Origin: Actinotalea endophytica
GTDB taxonomy: Bacteria; Actinomycetota; Actinomycetes; Actinomycetales; Cellulomonadaceae
NCBI RefSeq assembly: GCF_025717005.1
Contig: NZ_JAOVZU010000005.1
Coordinates: 124,001-188,000, forward strand
Direction of reading: 5' to 3'
DNA length: 64,000 nucleotides
Shown here piece by piece: positions 8,500 through 16,673 of this stretch. The notes under the pieces are model-generated. The model had not been told where the DNA came from, made no database searches, and saw only the letters and a program-made list of their open reading frames with translations. Every line of letters begins with the position of its first letter. Within the stretch, counting starts at the first letter, position 1. A program made the translations under genes and the position numbers.

Positions 8500-9543
8500 G
8501 TGGACACCACACCCCACTGGGCGGCGCGCGTCGAGGACCTCCTCGTGAACCGCCTGGTGGGCACGCTGCGCCGACGCGACTGGGTGCCCCGCATCGAGCC
8601 GTACACCGGCTACGGCGCCGAGGGCTGGGTCCGCGTGCTCGCCCGAGCCGTCCTGGCTCCGCCCGGCACCCGGTCGGCTGAGGTCGCCGAGCGGGACGAG
8701 CCGGAGCGTCCGGTGCGCGGCTGGCGGAGCTTCGCCTCCGTGCAGGTGCCGTTCCAGGCCGTCGAGGTGACGGTCTCCGGCCGGACGCACCACCTGGTCG
8801 TGGATCGCGGGGGGTACCTCGACGCGGTCGTGCCGGCCGACCTGGCACCCGGCTGGCACGAGGTGGTGATGGCACCCGAAGGCGTCGACGCGCCCGTCGT
8901 GGCACCCGTCCTGGTGGTGGGGCCGGAACCGGCCACCGCCCTGGTCAGCGACATCGACGACACCGTCATGGTCACGGCCCTCCCCCGGCCGATGCTCGCG
9001 GCGTGGAACGCCTTCGTGCTCCACGAGCACGCCCGGCGCGCCGTGCCGGGGATGCCGGAGCTCTTCCGCCGGTGGCAGGGCGCTCACCACGATCCGCCGG
9101 TCTTCTACCTGTCCACCGGCGCGTGGAACACCGCGCCGGCGCTCCGCCGGTTCCTCCAGCGCAACGGCTACCCGCCAGGACCCCTGCTGCTGACGGACTG
9201 GGGGCCGACGAACACCGGCTGGTTCCGGTCAGGTCGGGAGCACAAGCGGCAGACCCTGCGCCGCCTCATGACCGAGCTGCCTCAGCTCAGCTTCGTCCTG
9301 ATCGGTGACGACGGGCAGCACGACCCGCACCTGTACGCCGAGGCGGTGGCCGACCACCCCGGTCGGGTCACTGCGGTCGCGATCCGACGGTTGACGCCGG
9401 CCGAGCAGGTGCTCGCGCACGGGATCCCGTCGCCGCTGCGCGCCGTGGCCACCGACGACGCCCCCCTCGTGGTCGCGGGCGACGACGGGCACGAGATCCT
9501 GCTGCGCCTGATCGACGCGGGACTCGTCCCGCCGGCGAGCTGA
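8500..9543 (+). CDS. App1-family phosphatase (DUF2183)
   Basis: 347-residue protein with the catalytic domain of yeast phosphatidate phosphatase App1. The haloacid-dehalogenase-type motif DIDDTVM lies near residue 150 (aspartates are nucleophile and acid/base), followed by FYLSTGAWNT (second motif), then HKRQTLRRLM with its lysine and IGDDGQHDPHLYAE (third motif with paired aspartates). The N-terminal 140 residues form a beta-rich region. Likely substrate is phosphatidate or another phospholipid phosphate; the bacterial enzymes are poorly studied. The start is a GTG at 8500 without a clear ribosome site, so the exact N-terminus is uncertain. It is divergent from the phospholipid-synthesis gene pgsA-like, a suggestive lipid context. 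Confidence 0.87.
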   Translation: MDTTPHWAARVEDLLVNRLVGTLRRRDWVPRIEPYTGYGAEGWVRVLARAVLAPPGTRSAEVAERDEPERPVRGWRSFASVQVPFQAVEVTVSGRTHHLVVDRGGYLDAVVPADLAPGWHEVVMAPEGVDAPVVAPVLVVGPEPATALVSDIDDTVMVTALPRPMLAAWNAFVLHEHARRAVPGMPELFRRWQGAHHDPPVFYLSTGAWNTAPALRRFLQRNGYPPGPLLLTDWGPTNTGWFRSGREHKRQTLRRLMTELPQLSFVLIGDDGQHDPHLYAEAVADHPGRVTAVAIRRLTPAEQVLAHGIPSPLRAVATDDAPLVVAGDDGHEILLRLIDAGLVPPAS

Positions 9544-9582
9544 CCCGGCCCGGGTCCTGGGACCGGGTGCGACGGGCCTCGG

Positions 9583-10626
9583 TCAGCGAACCGCGTCCGC
9601 GACCGCCGCGACGAACGCGTCGACGTCCTCGGGCGTGGTGTCGAACGCACACATCCAGCGCACCTCGCCGCCGGTCGCGTCCCAGTCGTAGAACGCGAAC
9701 CGCTCGCGGACCTGGTCCGCCACCCCGGCCGGGAGCCTGGCGAAGACCGCGTTGGCCTCGACCGGATGGAGCACCGTGACGCCGGGAAGGTCCCGCACGC
9801 CGTCCGCGAGGCGCTGCGCCATCGCGTTGGCGTGCCGGGCCGAGCGGAGCCACAGCTCGTCGGTCAGCAGCGCGAGCAGCTGGGCCGAGACGAAGCGCGT
9901 CTTCGACGCCAGCTGGAGGTAGGTCTTGCGCAGGTACCGGAGCCCGTGCGCGGCCTCCGGGTCGAGGACCACGACCGCTTCGGCCGCCATCGCTCCGTTC
10001 TTGGTCCCCCCGAAGGAGAGCACGTCGACACCGACGTCGGTGGTCAGAGCCCGTAGCGGCACGTCGAGGAACGCCGCGGCGTTCGCGATCCGGGCGCCGT
10101 CCAGGTGGACCCGCATGCCGGCGGCATGGGCCACCTCGGTGACCGCAGCGATCTGCTCGGGCGTGTACGTCGTGCCGAGCTCGGTCGACTGGGTGATCGT
10201 GACCACCAGCGGCTGGGCACGGTGCTCGGAGCCCCAGCCCCAGGCCTCGGTGGCGATCAGCTCAGGGGTCAACCGTGCGTCCGGCGTGTGGACGGGCAGC
10301 AGCTTCACTCCCGCCACCTTCTCCGGCGCCCCGCCCTCGTCGGTGTGCACGTGCGCGGTCGCCGCGCACACCGCAGCACCCCACGGTGGGAGCATCGAGG
10401 ACAGCGCGACCACGTTCGCCCCGGTGCCCGAGAGCACCGGGAACACCTCGACCTCGCGGCCCAGCTCCGCGCTGAGGCGGGCGGTCAGTGCCTCGCTGTA
10501 CGGGTCCGCGCCGTAGGGGCGCACGTGTCCGCCGTCGGCCGCGGCGAGGGCCGCGAGGACCTCCGGGTGGACGCCGGCGTAGTTGTCCGAGGCGAAGTCC
10601 CGTCGCGACGGGTCGTGGAGCGGCAC
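9583..10626 (-). CDS. Low-specificity threonine aldolase family PLP enzyme
   Basis: 347-residue fold-type I pyridoxal-phosphate enzyme that cleaves L-threonine or allo-threonine to glycine and acetaldehyde. The family features are ASDNYAGVHPEVL at the N-terminus, SGTGANVVAL, ARIANAA following LHLD-type HLDGAR (about residue 175), and SFGGTKNGAM around residue 205, whose lysine should bind the cofactor. The C-terminal domain runs to the end with normal length. The GTG at 10626 has an AGGA element about nine bases before it. It converges with the App1-like gene; a GC-rich imperfect inverted repeat lies between them. Beta-eliminating relatives such as tyrosine phenol-lyase are less likely because of the sequence around the lysine. 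Confidence 0.88.
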   Translation of the reverse strand: MPLHDPSRRDFASDNYAGVHPEVLAALAAADGGHVRPYGADPYSEALTARLSAELGREVEVFPVLSGTGANVVALSSMLPPWGAAVCAATAHVHTDEGGAPEKVAGVKLLPVHTPDARLTPELIATEAWGWGSEHRAQPLVVTITQSTELGTTYTPEQIAAVTEVAHAAGMRVHLDGARIANAAAFLDVPLRALTTDVGVDVLSFGGTKNGAMAAEAVVVLDPEAAHGLRYLRKTYLQLASKTRFVSAQLLALLTDELWLRSARHANAMAQRLADGVRDLPGVTVLHPVEANAVFARLPAGVADQVRERFAFYDWDATGGEVRWMCAFDTTPEDVDAFVAAVADAVR

Positions 10627-10708
10627 GGCGACGATCCTGCCACCGGTCGAGGCCTGGTCCGGACCACCCGGCTCGGGTGTGATCGCCCGGTCCGGGCGTC
10701 CGCCGGCG

Positions 10709-11341
10709 TCAGCGCATCGGTGCGCGGCGGGCGAGGAGCTTGCGCTGCAGGTCGAGCACCCAGCTGAAGAGCTCGTCGTGCTCGCGCTCGGTGGCGTCCA
10801 CGATCCGGCAGCCGTACGCGGTCTGACCTCGTAGCTCGTGGGACCGCACGACCTCGACGACCAGCTCGAGCGGCCGTCGCGGCGCTGCCAACCGGACGCG
10901 CCAGCGCGAGCCGCGGTCGAGACCTGCCGGGGTCACGATCCGCAGCCCGTGGGCAGAGAGGTCGACGAGCGCGGCGTCCCACGGGGCAGATGGCGGGTTG
11001 TCGTCGTCCGGGGCCGGCTCCGGCATCGGACCGAGCACCGTCACGGTCAGGTCGGTCGGCACGCGCAGCGCCGAACGCTGCTGGCGGACCTCCTGCAGTC
11101 GCAACCCGCTGATCTCGACCCGCTTGCCGGCCGCGAACTCGACGGTGCCGTGGTAGGTCAACGCACCGCGGTCCGGGTTGAGCACCTCGACGACGGCCTC
11201 GTCACCCTCCGCGAACCACGCGCCGGCGAGGGTCTGCGCGTCGACGACCAGCACGTCGTGCTCGTGCGAGCGCACGAAGCCGCGGGCGATCAGCTCGCCC
11301 GCAAGGGTACGGAGCTGGCACGGATCGGCCTCCAGTGCCAT
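10709..11341 (-). CDS. PilZ-domain protein, probable c-di-GMP receptor
   Basis: 210-residue protein with a YcgR-like layout. An N-terminal beta region (about residues 1-90) is followed by a PilZ domain (about 90-190). The two c-di-GMP-binding elements are present: QQRSALRVP, giving the RxxxR motif, and VDLSAHGLRI, giving the D/NxSxxG motif. No flagellar or synthase gene is in the window to show the target. The ATG at 11341 is preceded by GGGAGGGG at good spacing. The gene lies between the aldolase and the adenosyltransferase on the same strand with gaps of 82 and 51 bases, so a link to cobalamin use is not implied. Confidence 0.88.
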   Translation of the reverse strand: MALEADPCQLRTLAGELIARGFVRSHEHDVLVVDAQTLAGAWFAEGDEAVVEVLNPDRGALTYHGTVEFAAGKRVEISGLRLQEVRQQRSALRVPTDLTVTVLGPMPEPAPDDDNPPSAPWDAALVDLSAHGLRIVTPAGLDRGSRWRVRLAAPRRPLELVVEVVRSHELRGQTAYGCRIVDATEREHDELFSWVLDLQRKLLARRAPMR

Positions 11342-11392
11342 GGACCCCTCCCGTCACGTGTGTGCAAGCGCGCCCATGCTATTGCCGCCAGG

Positions 11393-11938
11393 TCAGTCGT
11401 GGCTCGGAGGCTCGACGTCCCCGGCGGCGTTGCGCGCGAGCACGAACAGCAGGTCCGACAGCCGGTTCAGGTACCGCAGCACCGCGGGCGAGACCACGTG
11501 CCCCGCCTCCTCGGCGGCCACGACGTGCCGCTCCGAGCGGCGCACCACGGTCCGTGCGTGGTCCAGCCGGCTCGACGTCAGGTCCGAGCCCGGGACGACG
11601 AACACCGGCCGGAGCGGCTGTTCGGCGACCAGCCGGTCGATCCGGTCCTCGAGCGCCTCGACCATCTGCTCGGTGACGAGCGAGACGCCCGGCCGCAGCC
11701 GATCGCGGTGGTCGGGATTGGTCGCCAGGTCCGCCCCGACCACGAAGAGCTCGCGCTGGAGCGTGAGGACGGTCTCGGCGAGGGCCTCGTCCTCGCACCC
11801 GGCACGCACCACGCCCAGCACCGCGATCGCCTCGTCGACGTCCCCGCTCGCCTCGATCAGCACGTCCGACTTGGGCACCCGGCCGCCGAGGAACCGGCCC
11901 GTCGTGCCGTCGTCCCCGGTCTTCGTGTAGACCCGCAC
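11393..11938 (-). CDS. PduO-type cob(I)alamin adenosyltransferase
   Basis: 181-residue enzyme that attaches the 5'-deoxyadenosyl group of ATP to cob(I)alamin, making coenzyme B12. The N-terminal ATP-binding motif YTKTGDDGTTGRFLGGRVPK is intact, followed by GDVDEAIAVLG, LFVVGADLATNP and the C-terminal helical segment with RRSERHVV and RYLNRLSDLLFVLAR, which carries the conserved arginine and asparagine of the PduO family. I use the GTG at 11938, which has GGGAG five bases upstream; an ATG twelve codons earlier has no such site. It is divergent from the riboswitch-led cobalamin uptake operon. The B12-dependent reductase encoded 5 kb away needs its product. Confidence 0.93.
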   Translation of the reverse strand: MRVYTKTGDDGTTGRFLGGRVPKSDVLIEASGDVDEAIAVLGVVRAGCEDEALAETVLTLQRELFVVGADLATNPDHRDRLRPGVSLVTEQMVEALEDRIDRLVAEQPLRPVFVVPGSDLTSSRLDHARTVVRRSERHVVAAEEAGHVVSPAVLRYLNRLSDLLFVLARNAAGDVEPPSHD

Positions 11939-12009
11939 TGCCGCTCCCGTCCTCGAGTGCGCCCAGCGTGCCATGGGTCACGAGCGCGTGCGGTACCGTG
12001 AGCCGGTCA

Positions 12010-12118
12010 CCATCCGGTGGCAGTCCTGCAGGTCCAGGGGAAGCCGGTCGAAGTCCGGCGCTGTCCCGCAACCGTAGGCCGAGCGAGCTCGGCGAGCCGG
12101 AGCACCTGGGCAGGACGA
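12010..12118 (+). ncRNA. Cobalamin (AdoCbl-type) riboswitch aptamer
   Basis: The leader contains the conserved cobalamin riboswitch core: AGGGGAAGCCGGT, then GAAGTCCGGCGCTGTCCC, then GCAACCGTAGG, and the closing element GAGCCGGAGCACCTGGG. These match the B12-box consensus order GGGAA, GGT, TCCGGCGCTG, CCCGCAACTGT and AGTCGGAnACCTG. It precedes the DUF4430 surface protein and the ECF transporter on the same strand, so cobalamin should repress uptake. Boundaries are approximate because the pairing was done by eye. Confidence 0.92.
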
Positions 12119-12142
12119 GAGGCTCCATCCGTCGAGGACAAC

Positions 12143-12204
12143 GGGACGGGGCCCGCGCCCGTCCCGGCACCAGCCGCGTGGGGCACGGGGTCCGTCCACG
12201 GACC
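12143..12204 (+). promoter_or_regulatory. Candidate riboswitch expression platform (two hairpins)
   Basis: Two perfect inverted repeats lie between aptamer and start codon. GGGACGGG/CCCGTCCC pairs across seven bases at 12143-12165, and GGTCCGT/ACGGACC at 12189-12204 forms a tight hairpin. There is no U-tract, so control could be at translation rather than by an intrinsic terminator. The start GTG at 12222 follows AGGAAGAGG. Which hairpin competes with the aptamer cannot be settled by eye. Confidence 0.45.
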
Positions 12205-12221
12205 ACTCAGGAAGAGGCACC

Positions 12222-12887
12222 GTGCTCCAGTTCCGCCGTGCCGCGCTCGCCGCGGCACTCAGTTTTCTCCCGCTGGCCGCAGCGCTCCCCGCGTCGGCCG
12301 CCGAGGACGTCACCACCTGCCCCGACGGCGTCGCCGTGGTGGTGGACGCCACCGAGCTGGATGGGGACGTCTCGGTCGGCTGCGCCGACGACTCCCCCGC
12401 GACCGGCACCGACGCGCTGCACCAGGCCGGCTTCACCGACACCCGGGACGGCTCCGGGCTGATCTGCGCGATCGACGCCCTGCCCGACCCCTGCCCGGCC
12501 ACGTTCGAGGGCTCCTACTGGTCCTACTGGTACGTCGCCGACGGGGAGTGGGTCAGCTACATGGAGGGCTCCGACACCGCCGTGCCGGGCGTCGCGGACG
12601 GTTGGCGCTGGGGCGACGGCAGCACCCCGCCGGACGTCGCACCCGCCGATCTCGTGGCCACCTCGACCGACGACCCGTCCGCGTCGCCCAGCGCGTCCGC
12701 ATCCGCCGTCGCCGCGTCGCCCAGCGCGAGCGAGGAGCCGTCGGTCAACGAGGCCACGACCGACGTCGCCGACCAGGGTGGCACCAGCACCGGCGGATGG
12801 CCGGTGATCGGCATCGTGGCGCTCGTCGTGGCGGTCGTCCTCGTCGTCGCGACCGCACTGGTGACCCGGCGGCGTCGGGACGTCTGA
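12222..12887 (+). CDS. Membrane-anchored DUF4430 (transcobalamin-like) surface protein
   Basis: 221-residue exported protein, first gene after the cobalamin riboswitch. A signal peptide (AALAAALSFLPLAAALPASA, residues 8-27) leads to a domain of about 110 residues with cysteine pairs and the pattern SYWSYWYVADGEWVSY and GDG, resembling DUF4430, the fold of the C-terminal domain of transcobalamin and intrinsic factor. A low-complexity Ser/Ala/Asp/Pro linker follows (about 145-180), then one membrane helix (GIVALVVAVVLVVATALV) and the positive tail TRRRRDV. No LPXTG sorting motif is seen. It probably captures cobalamin or another cobamide at the cell surface and hands it to the ECF transporter whose T subunit starts two bases downstream. 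Binding is inferred from riboswitch, domain and order. Confidence 0.8.
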   Translation: MLQFRRAALAAALSFLPLAAALPASAAEDVTTCPDGVAVVVDATELDGDVSVGCADDSPATGTDALHQAGFTDTRDGSGLICAIDALPDPCPATFEGSYWSYWYVADGEWVSYMEGSDTAVPGVADGWRWGDGSTPPDVAPADLVATSTDDPSASPSASASAVAASPSASEEPSVNEATTDVADQGGTSTGGWPVIGIVALVVAVVLVVATALVTRRRRDV

Positions 12888-12888
12888 C

Positions 12889-13878
12889 GTGCACCCGGCG
12901 GCGTGGTGGGCGTGGGCGCTCGGCATCGTGGTCCTGGCCGGCCGGACCGGCTCGGCCACGGTGCTGACCCTGCTCGCGCTCACCGCGCTCGCCGTGCTCC
13001 TGCTGGCCCGTCGGCGCGGCGGTCCGGCGCCCGGTGCGTACCTCACCCTCGCCCTCGCCGTCGTCGTGGTCCGGCTGGTCTTCCACGTGCTCGTCGGGGT
13101 GCCGGGCGGTGGCACCGTGATCGTGGACCTGCCCACCCTCGAGGTGTCCTGGGCACCCGGGCTGAGCCTGCTCGGACCGATCACGACCGGTGGGCTCCTG
13201 TCCGCGGTGATCGGCGGTCTCCGGCTCGCGGTCATGGTCCTCGCGATCGGCGCCGCCGCCACGGCGGCGCCCCCGACCCGACTCCTCCCGCTGCTGCCCC
13301 CCGCCCTGCACCACCTCGCGACGGCGGTCGTCATCGCCGTCGCGGTCGCCCCCTCGCTCTCGGCCGCCGCGGGTGCGACCCGACGCGCGCGGCGCCTGCG
13401 CGGCCTGCCCACCCGAGGAGTACGGGCGGTCGCGGGGACGGCCCTGCCGGTCCTCGCCGACGCGCTCGACCGCTCGCTCGCCCTCGCCGCGTCGATGGAC
13501 ACCCGCGGCTACGCCCGCCTCCTCGCGCCGCGCGACCGGCGCGTCACGCCGCTGCTGCTCGGCTCGCTGGTCGCCCTCGGCCTCGGGACGTACGGCCTGC
13601 TCACCGGCGACCTGCGGTACGGGCTGCCCGGTCTGGCCGTCGCCGTCCTGCTCGGTGCCGTCGCCGCCGGGCTGGCCGGGCGCGGTCCGCGTCGTACCCA
13701 GTACCGCCCAGCGCGGTGGCGGCCGCCGGACCTGCTCCTGGCCTGCGTCGGGGCCCTCCTGGCACTGGGTGCCACCGCGGGCGTCCCGGGCGGCGCGCTC
13801 GCCGCAGCGGCTGTGCTCGGCGCCGTCGTGGGCTCGGTCCGCGAGCCCGGGGCGCGCTACCGGGAGGCGCTCGCATGA
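12889..13878 (+). CDS. ECF transporter transmembrane T component (EcfT/CbiQ family)
   Basis: 329-residue polytopic protein coupling the ATPases to the S component of an energy-coupling factor vitamin importer. Hydrophobic helices run throughout. The coupling region of the family is visible: GATRRARRLRGLPTRG and SMDTRGYARLL, which correspond to the two Ala-Arg-Gly-type coupling motifs. An extra hydrophobic C-terminal part makes it longer than the usual 220-270 residues. The GTG at 12889 lies one base after the upstream stop, and its stop overlaps the ATPase start (ATGA). Together these show a cotranscribed uptake operon under the cobalamin riboswitch. Confidence 0.85.
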   Translation: MHPAAWWAWALGIVVLAGRTGSATVLTLLALTALAVLLLARRRGGPAPGAYLTLALAVVVVRLVFHVLVGVPGGGTVIVDLPTLEVSWAPGLSLLGPITTGGLLSAVIGGLRLAVMVLAIGAAATAAPPTRLLPLLPPALHHLATAVVIAVAVAPSLSAAAGATRRARRLRGLPTRGVRAVAGTALPVLADALDRSLALAASMDTRGYARLLAPRDRRVTPLLLGSLVALGLGTYGLLTGDLRYGLPGLAVAVLLGAVAAGLAGRGPRRTQYRPARWRPPDLLLACVGALLALGATAGVPGGALAAAAVLGAVVGSVREPGARYREALA

Positions 13879-15503
13879 TCCGCCTCGAGGCCGTGAGCGT
13901 CACCTATCCCGGTCAGGCCTCCCCCACGCTTCGCGACGTCGACGTGTCCGTCGCCGAGGGCGAGCTGTGCCTCGTGGTCGGGCCCACCGGCGCCGGCAAG
14001 TCCACGTTGCTGCGGGCCGTCAGCGGGCTCGTCCCGCACTTCACCGGTGGCACCGTGCACGGTCGGGTCGTCGTCGACGGTCGGGACACCCGCGACCATC
14101 GACCGCGGGACCTCGCCGACGTCGTCGGCGTCGTCCAGCAGGACCCCGCCCGCGGCTTCGTGACCGAGACCGTCGAGGAGGAGCTCGCCTACGCGATGGA
14201 GCAGCTCGGCCTGCCGAGCGACGCGATGCGCGCCCGGATGGAAGAGGTGCTCGACCTCCTCGGCCTCGTGACGCTGCGGCACCGCGCCCTGCGCGACCTG
14301 TCGGGCGGCGAGCAGCAGCGCGTCGCGATCGGCGCCGTGCTCACCGCCCACCCCCGAGTGCTCGTGCTCGACGAGCCGACCTCGGCGCTGGATCCGGCGG
14401 CCGCGGACGACGTCCTCGCGGCGTTGACCCGCCTGGTGCACGACCACGGCATGACCGTGCTGCTCGCCGAGCATCGCCTCGAACGGGTCGTGCAGTACGC
14501 CGACCGGGTCCTCGCGGTCGGCCCGGACGGCTCGGTGGCCGAGGGAGCCGCGGGCGAGCTCGTCGTGCGGGTCGCGGGCGGCCCACCCTTGGTGGAGCTC
14601 GCGGCGCTCGCCGGCTGGGACCCCGTCCCGCTCTCGGTGCGCGACGCCAGACGCAGGGTGGCTCCGCTGCGCGCGCGGCTCGCCGCGAGCGAGCCGCCCC
14701 TGCCGCACGTCCCCCGCGCGGCCACCCTGCTCTCCGCGCACGACGTGCACGTGCGCTACCCGGGGACGCACGCGGTTCGCGGGGTCGGCCTCGAGCTAGC
14801 CGCCGGCCAGGTGACCGCGGTGATGGGGCGCAACGGCGCCGGCAAGTCCTCGCTGCTGTGGGCCGTGGCGGGTGCGGCGCCACGGGCTGCCGGCACCGTC
14901 CTGGTCGCCGGGCGGCGCGAGGCCCCGGCGCCCGCCGATCCCGCAGTGCTCGACCCTCGGGAGGCACGCCGCCGGGTCGCGCTCGTCCCGCAGGACCCCG
15001 GTGACCTCCTGTACCTCGGGTCGGTGGCCGCCGAGCTCGCGGCGAGCGACGCGCAGGCCGACGCAGCGCCAGGGACCACGGCAGCCCTCTTCGCGGGGTT
15101 CGCCGGCGCCGTGCCCGCCGCGGCCCACCCCCGCGACCTCTCGGAGGGACAGCGGCTCGGCCTCGCGCTCGCCGTGCAGCTCGCGGCCGGCCCCCCCGTT
15201 CTCGTGCTCGACGAACCGACCCGCGGCCTGGACTACGCCGCCAAGCGCGTCCTCGCGAGGCTGCTCGCCGAGCACGCGCGGGCCGGCGGCAGCGTGCTCC
15301 TGTCCAGCCACGACGTCGAGTTCGTCGCGCAGTGCGCCGACCGGGTCGTCGTGCTGGCCGACGGCTCGGTGGTCAGCGACGCGCCAGCGCGAGAGGTCCT
15401 CGTCGCGTCGCCGACGTTCGCGCCACAGGTCGCCAAGGTGCTCCACCCGCTCCCGCTGCTCACGGTGGACGAGGTCCGCGACGCGTTGGCGGTGACCGGA
15501 TGA
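13875..15503 (+). CDS. Fused ECF transporter ATPase (EcfA-EcfA')
   Basis: 542-residue protein with two ABC ATPase domains, replacing separate EcfA1 and EcfA2. Domain 1 (about residues 1-230) has Walker A GPTGAGKS, signature LSGGEQQR and Walker B VLVLDEPTSALD. Domain 2 (about 285-530) has Walker A GRNGAGKS, the variant signature LSEGQRLG and Walker B VLVLDEPTRGLD, with SSHDVEF as switch histidine. The glutamates after Walker B are present in both. ATP hydrolysis drives vitamin import with the T and S subunits. The start overlaps the upstream stop and the stop overlaps the S component start, each by four bases. The unusual signature in domain 2 (E for G) is a common asymmetry in such pairs. Confidence 0.9.
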   Translation: MIRLEAVSVTYPGQASPTLRDVDVSVAEGELCLVVGPTGAGKSTLLRAVSGLVPHFTGGTVHGRVVVDGRDTRDHRPRDLADVVGVVQQDPARGFVTETVEEELAYAMEQLGLPSDAMRARMEEVLDLLGLVTLRHRALRDLSGGEQQRVAIGAVLTAHPRVLVLDEPTSALDPAAADDVLAALTRLVHDHGMTVLLAEHRLERVVQYADRVLAVGPDGSVAEGAAGELVVRVAGGPPLVELAALAGWDPVPLSVRDARRRVAPLRARLAASEPPLPHVPRAATLLSAHDVHVRYPGTHAVRGVGLELAAGQVTAVMGRNGAGKSSLLWAVAGAAPRAAGTVLVAGRREAPAPADPAVLDPREARRRVALVPQDPGDLLYLGSVAAELAASDAQADAAPGTTAALFAGFAGAVPAAAHPRDLSEGQRLGLALAVQLAAGPPVLVLDEPTRGLDYAAKRVLARLLAEHARAGGSVLLSSHDVEFVAQCADRVVVLADGSVVSDAPAREVLVASPTFAPQVAKVLHPLPLLTVDEVRDALAVTG

Positions 15504-16357
15504 CCACGGCGGTCCGGACGTCCCCGTCCCGGACCGAGGTGCTGCGCGCGCCCCGGGTCCACGCCGTGCCGCTGCGCACGTCGACCTGGGTCGCGCTCGC
15601 GGTCGCCAGCCTCGTCGGGCTGGCGGCGTTCGGCTGGCCGCTCGTCGTCGCCCCGGAGGCCGGGCTCGCGCACGCGGCGGACGCACCGGTGGTGCTCGGG
15701 GCCGTCCTCGCCGGCCTGCTCCTGGTGGTCCACCTCGCGCTCGCGGACGGCGGCATGGACGTCAAGGCGGTGGCCCTGCTCGGGCTGCTCTCCGCGGTCG
15801 GCGCCGTGCTGCGGCAGCTGTCGGCCGGCGCTGCGGGCATCGAGCTCGTGTTCGCCGCCCTCGTGCTCGGCGGCCGGGTGCTGGGCCCGGGCTTCGGCTT
15901 CGCGCTCGGGACCACCACGCTCGCGACCTCGGCGCTCCTGACCGGGGGGGTCGGTCCGTGGCTGCCGTTCCAGATGCTCGCGGCATCCTGGGTCGGGCTC
16001 GGCGCGGGGCTGCTCCCCTCCCGGGTCGGTGGGCGGCGCGAGGTCACGATGCTCGCTGCCTACGGGGCCGTGGCCTCGCTCGCGTTCGGCGTGGCGATGA
16101 ACCTCTCGTTCTGGCCGTACACGCTCGGTGCCGGCACCGACCTCTCGTTCGTCGCGGGCGCACCCGTGCTCGAGAACCTGCGACGGCTCCTGCTCTTCTC
16201 GGCCGCGACATCGCTCGGGTGGGACCTGGGACGGGCCGTGACGACGGCCGTCGGGCTGGCGCTCGTCGGCGCCCCGGTGCTGGCGGTGCTGCGGCGCACC
16301 GCCACTCGCGCAGCGTTCCTGCCGGCCCCGGAGCGCGCGGGCGACACGAGCCGCTGA
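15500..16357 (+). CDS. ECF transporter S component, probable cobalamin-specific
   Basis: 285-residue substrate-binding membrane protein. After a soluble N-terminus of about 30 residues, six or more hydrophobic helices can be drawn, including VALAVASLVGLAAFGWPLVV, AGLLLVVHLALADGG and LRQLSAGAAGIELVFAALVLGG. The segment GPGFGFALGTTTLATSALLTGGVGPWLPFQMLA has the small-residue helices typical of S components of the CbrT/QueT-like type. The family alone does not give the substrate, but the cobalamin riboswitch, the DUF4430 gene and the adenosyltransferase beside it point to B12. It overlaps the ATPase gene by ATGA and ends the operon. Confidence 0.82.
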   Translation: MTTAVRTSPSRTEVLRAPRVHAVPLRTSTWVALAVASLVGLAAFGWPLVVAPEAGLAHAADAPVVLGAVLAGLLLVVHLALADGGMDVKAVALLGLLSAVGAVLRQLSAGAAGIELVFAALVLGGRVLGPGFGFALGTTTLATSALLTGGVGPWLPFQMLAASWVGLGAGLLPSRVGGRREVTMLAAYGAVASLAFGVAMNLSFWPYTLGAGTDLSFVAGAPVLENLRRLLLFSAATSLGWDLGRAVTTAVGLALVGAPVLAVLRRTATRAAFLPAPERAGDTSR

Positions 16358-16611
16358 CCGCACGACGTCCACGGCCGCGCCGGGACCGTGACCGCCCCGA
16401 GAGCGTGGCCGCGCGGCACGCGTCCGCAGCCCGCTCCGCCCAGCTGCCCGCGAAGCCCGCGACACGCCGACGTGAACGCGACACGCCGTCCGAATGCTGC
16501 GACGCCGGTTCTGTCTCGCGACGCCTCCGTGGCGCTCACCTGCAGTTTCTCTGTCAGTCCCCGTGACTACCGTCGGTGGTAGGACGACATCGGACGTCGA
16601 CCATGTCGGAG

Positions 16612-16627
16612 GCACAACATATAGTGG
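16612..16627. promoter_or_regulatory. NrdR box upstream of nrdJ
   Basis: GCACAACATATAGTGG matches the NrdR consensus acaCwAtATaTwGtgt at 13 of 16 positions, including the central core and the C and G anchors. It overlaps the putative -10 TATAGT, as expected for repression of ribonucleotide reductase genes by ATP/dATP-bound NrdR. A second, poorer candidate starts at 16671. Confidence 0.6.
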
Positions 16628-16664
16628 TCACACGCATGTAGTTACGGCACACGTTGTGGTGTGG

Positions 16665-16673
16665 TTGTCCACA
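16665..16673 (+). promoter_or_regulatory. DnaA box upstream of nrdJ
   Basis: TTGTCCACA is an exact copy of the DnaA box preferred in high-GC actinobacteria. It sits within the inverted pair TGTGG/CCACA, 40 bases downstream of the putative -10. DnaA is known to regulate nrd genes in E. coli; here the link is inference from one site. Confidence 0.4.

Noticed and set aside
9545-9570. Terminator between App1-like and aldolase genes
   Set aside because: CCCGGGTCC/GGACCGGG pairing is imperfect with a very short loop; too weak to list as a feature.
10655-10666. 12-bp palindrome TGGTCCGGACCA between aldolase and PilZ genes
   Set aside because: Isolated, with no repeat elsewhere that I noticed and no regulator context; such palindromes occur by chance in GC-rich DNA.
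12017-12967. Plus-strand frame across the riboswitch leader and into the DUF4430 gene
   Set aside because: Arg/Gly/Pro-rich, no signal or domain; overlaps the conserved riboswitch core and the real frame with signal peptide.
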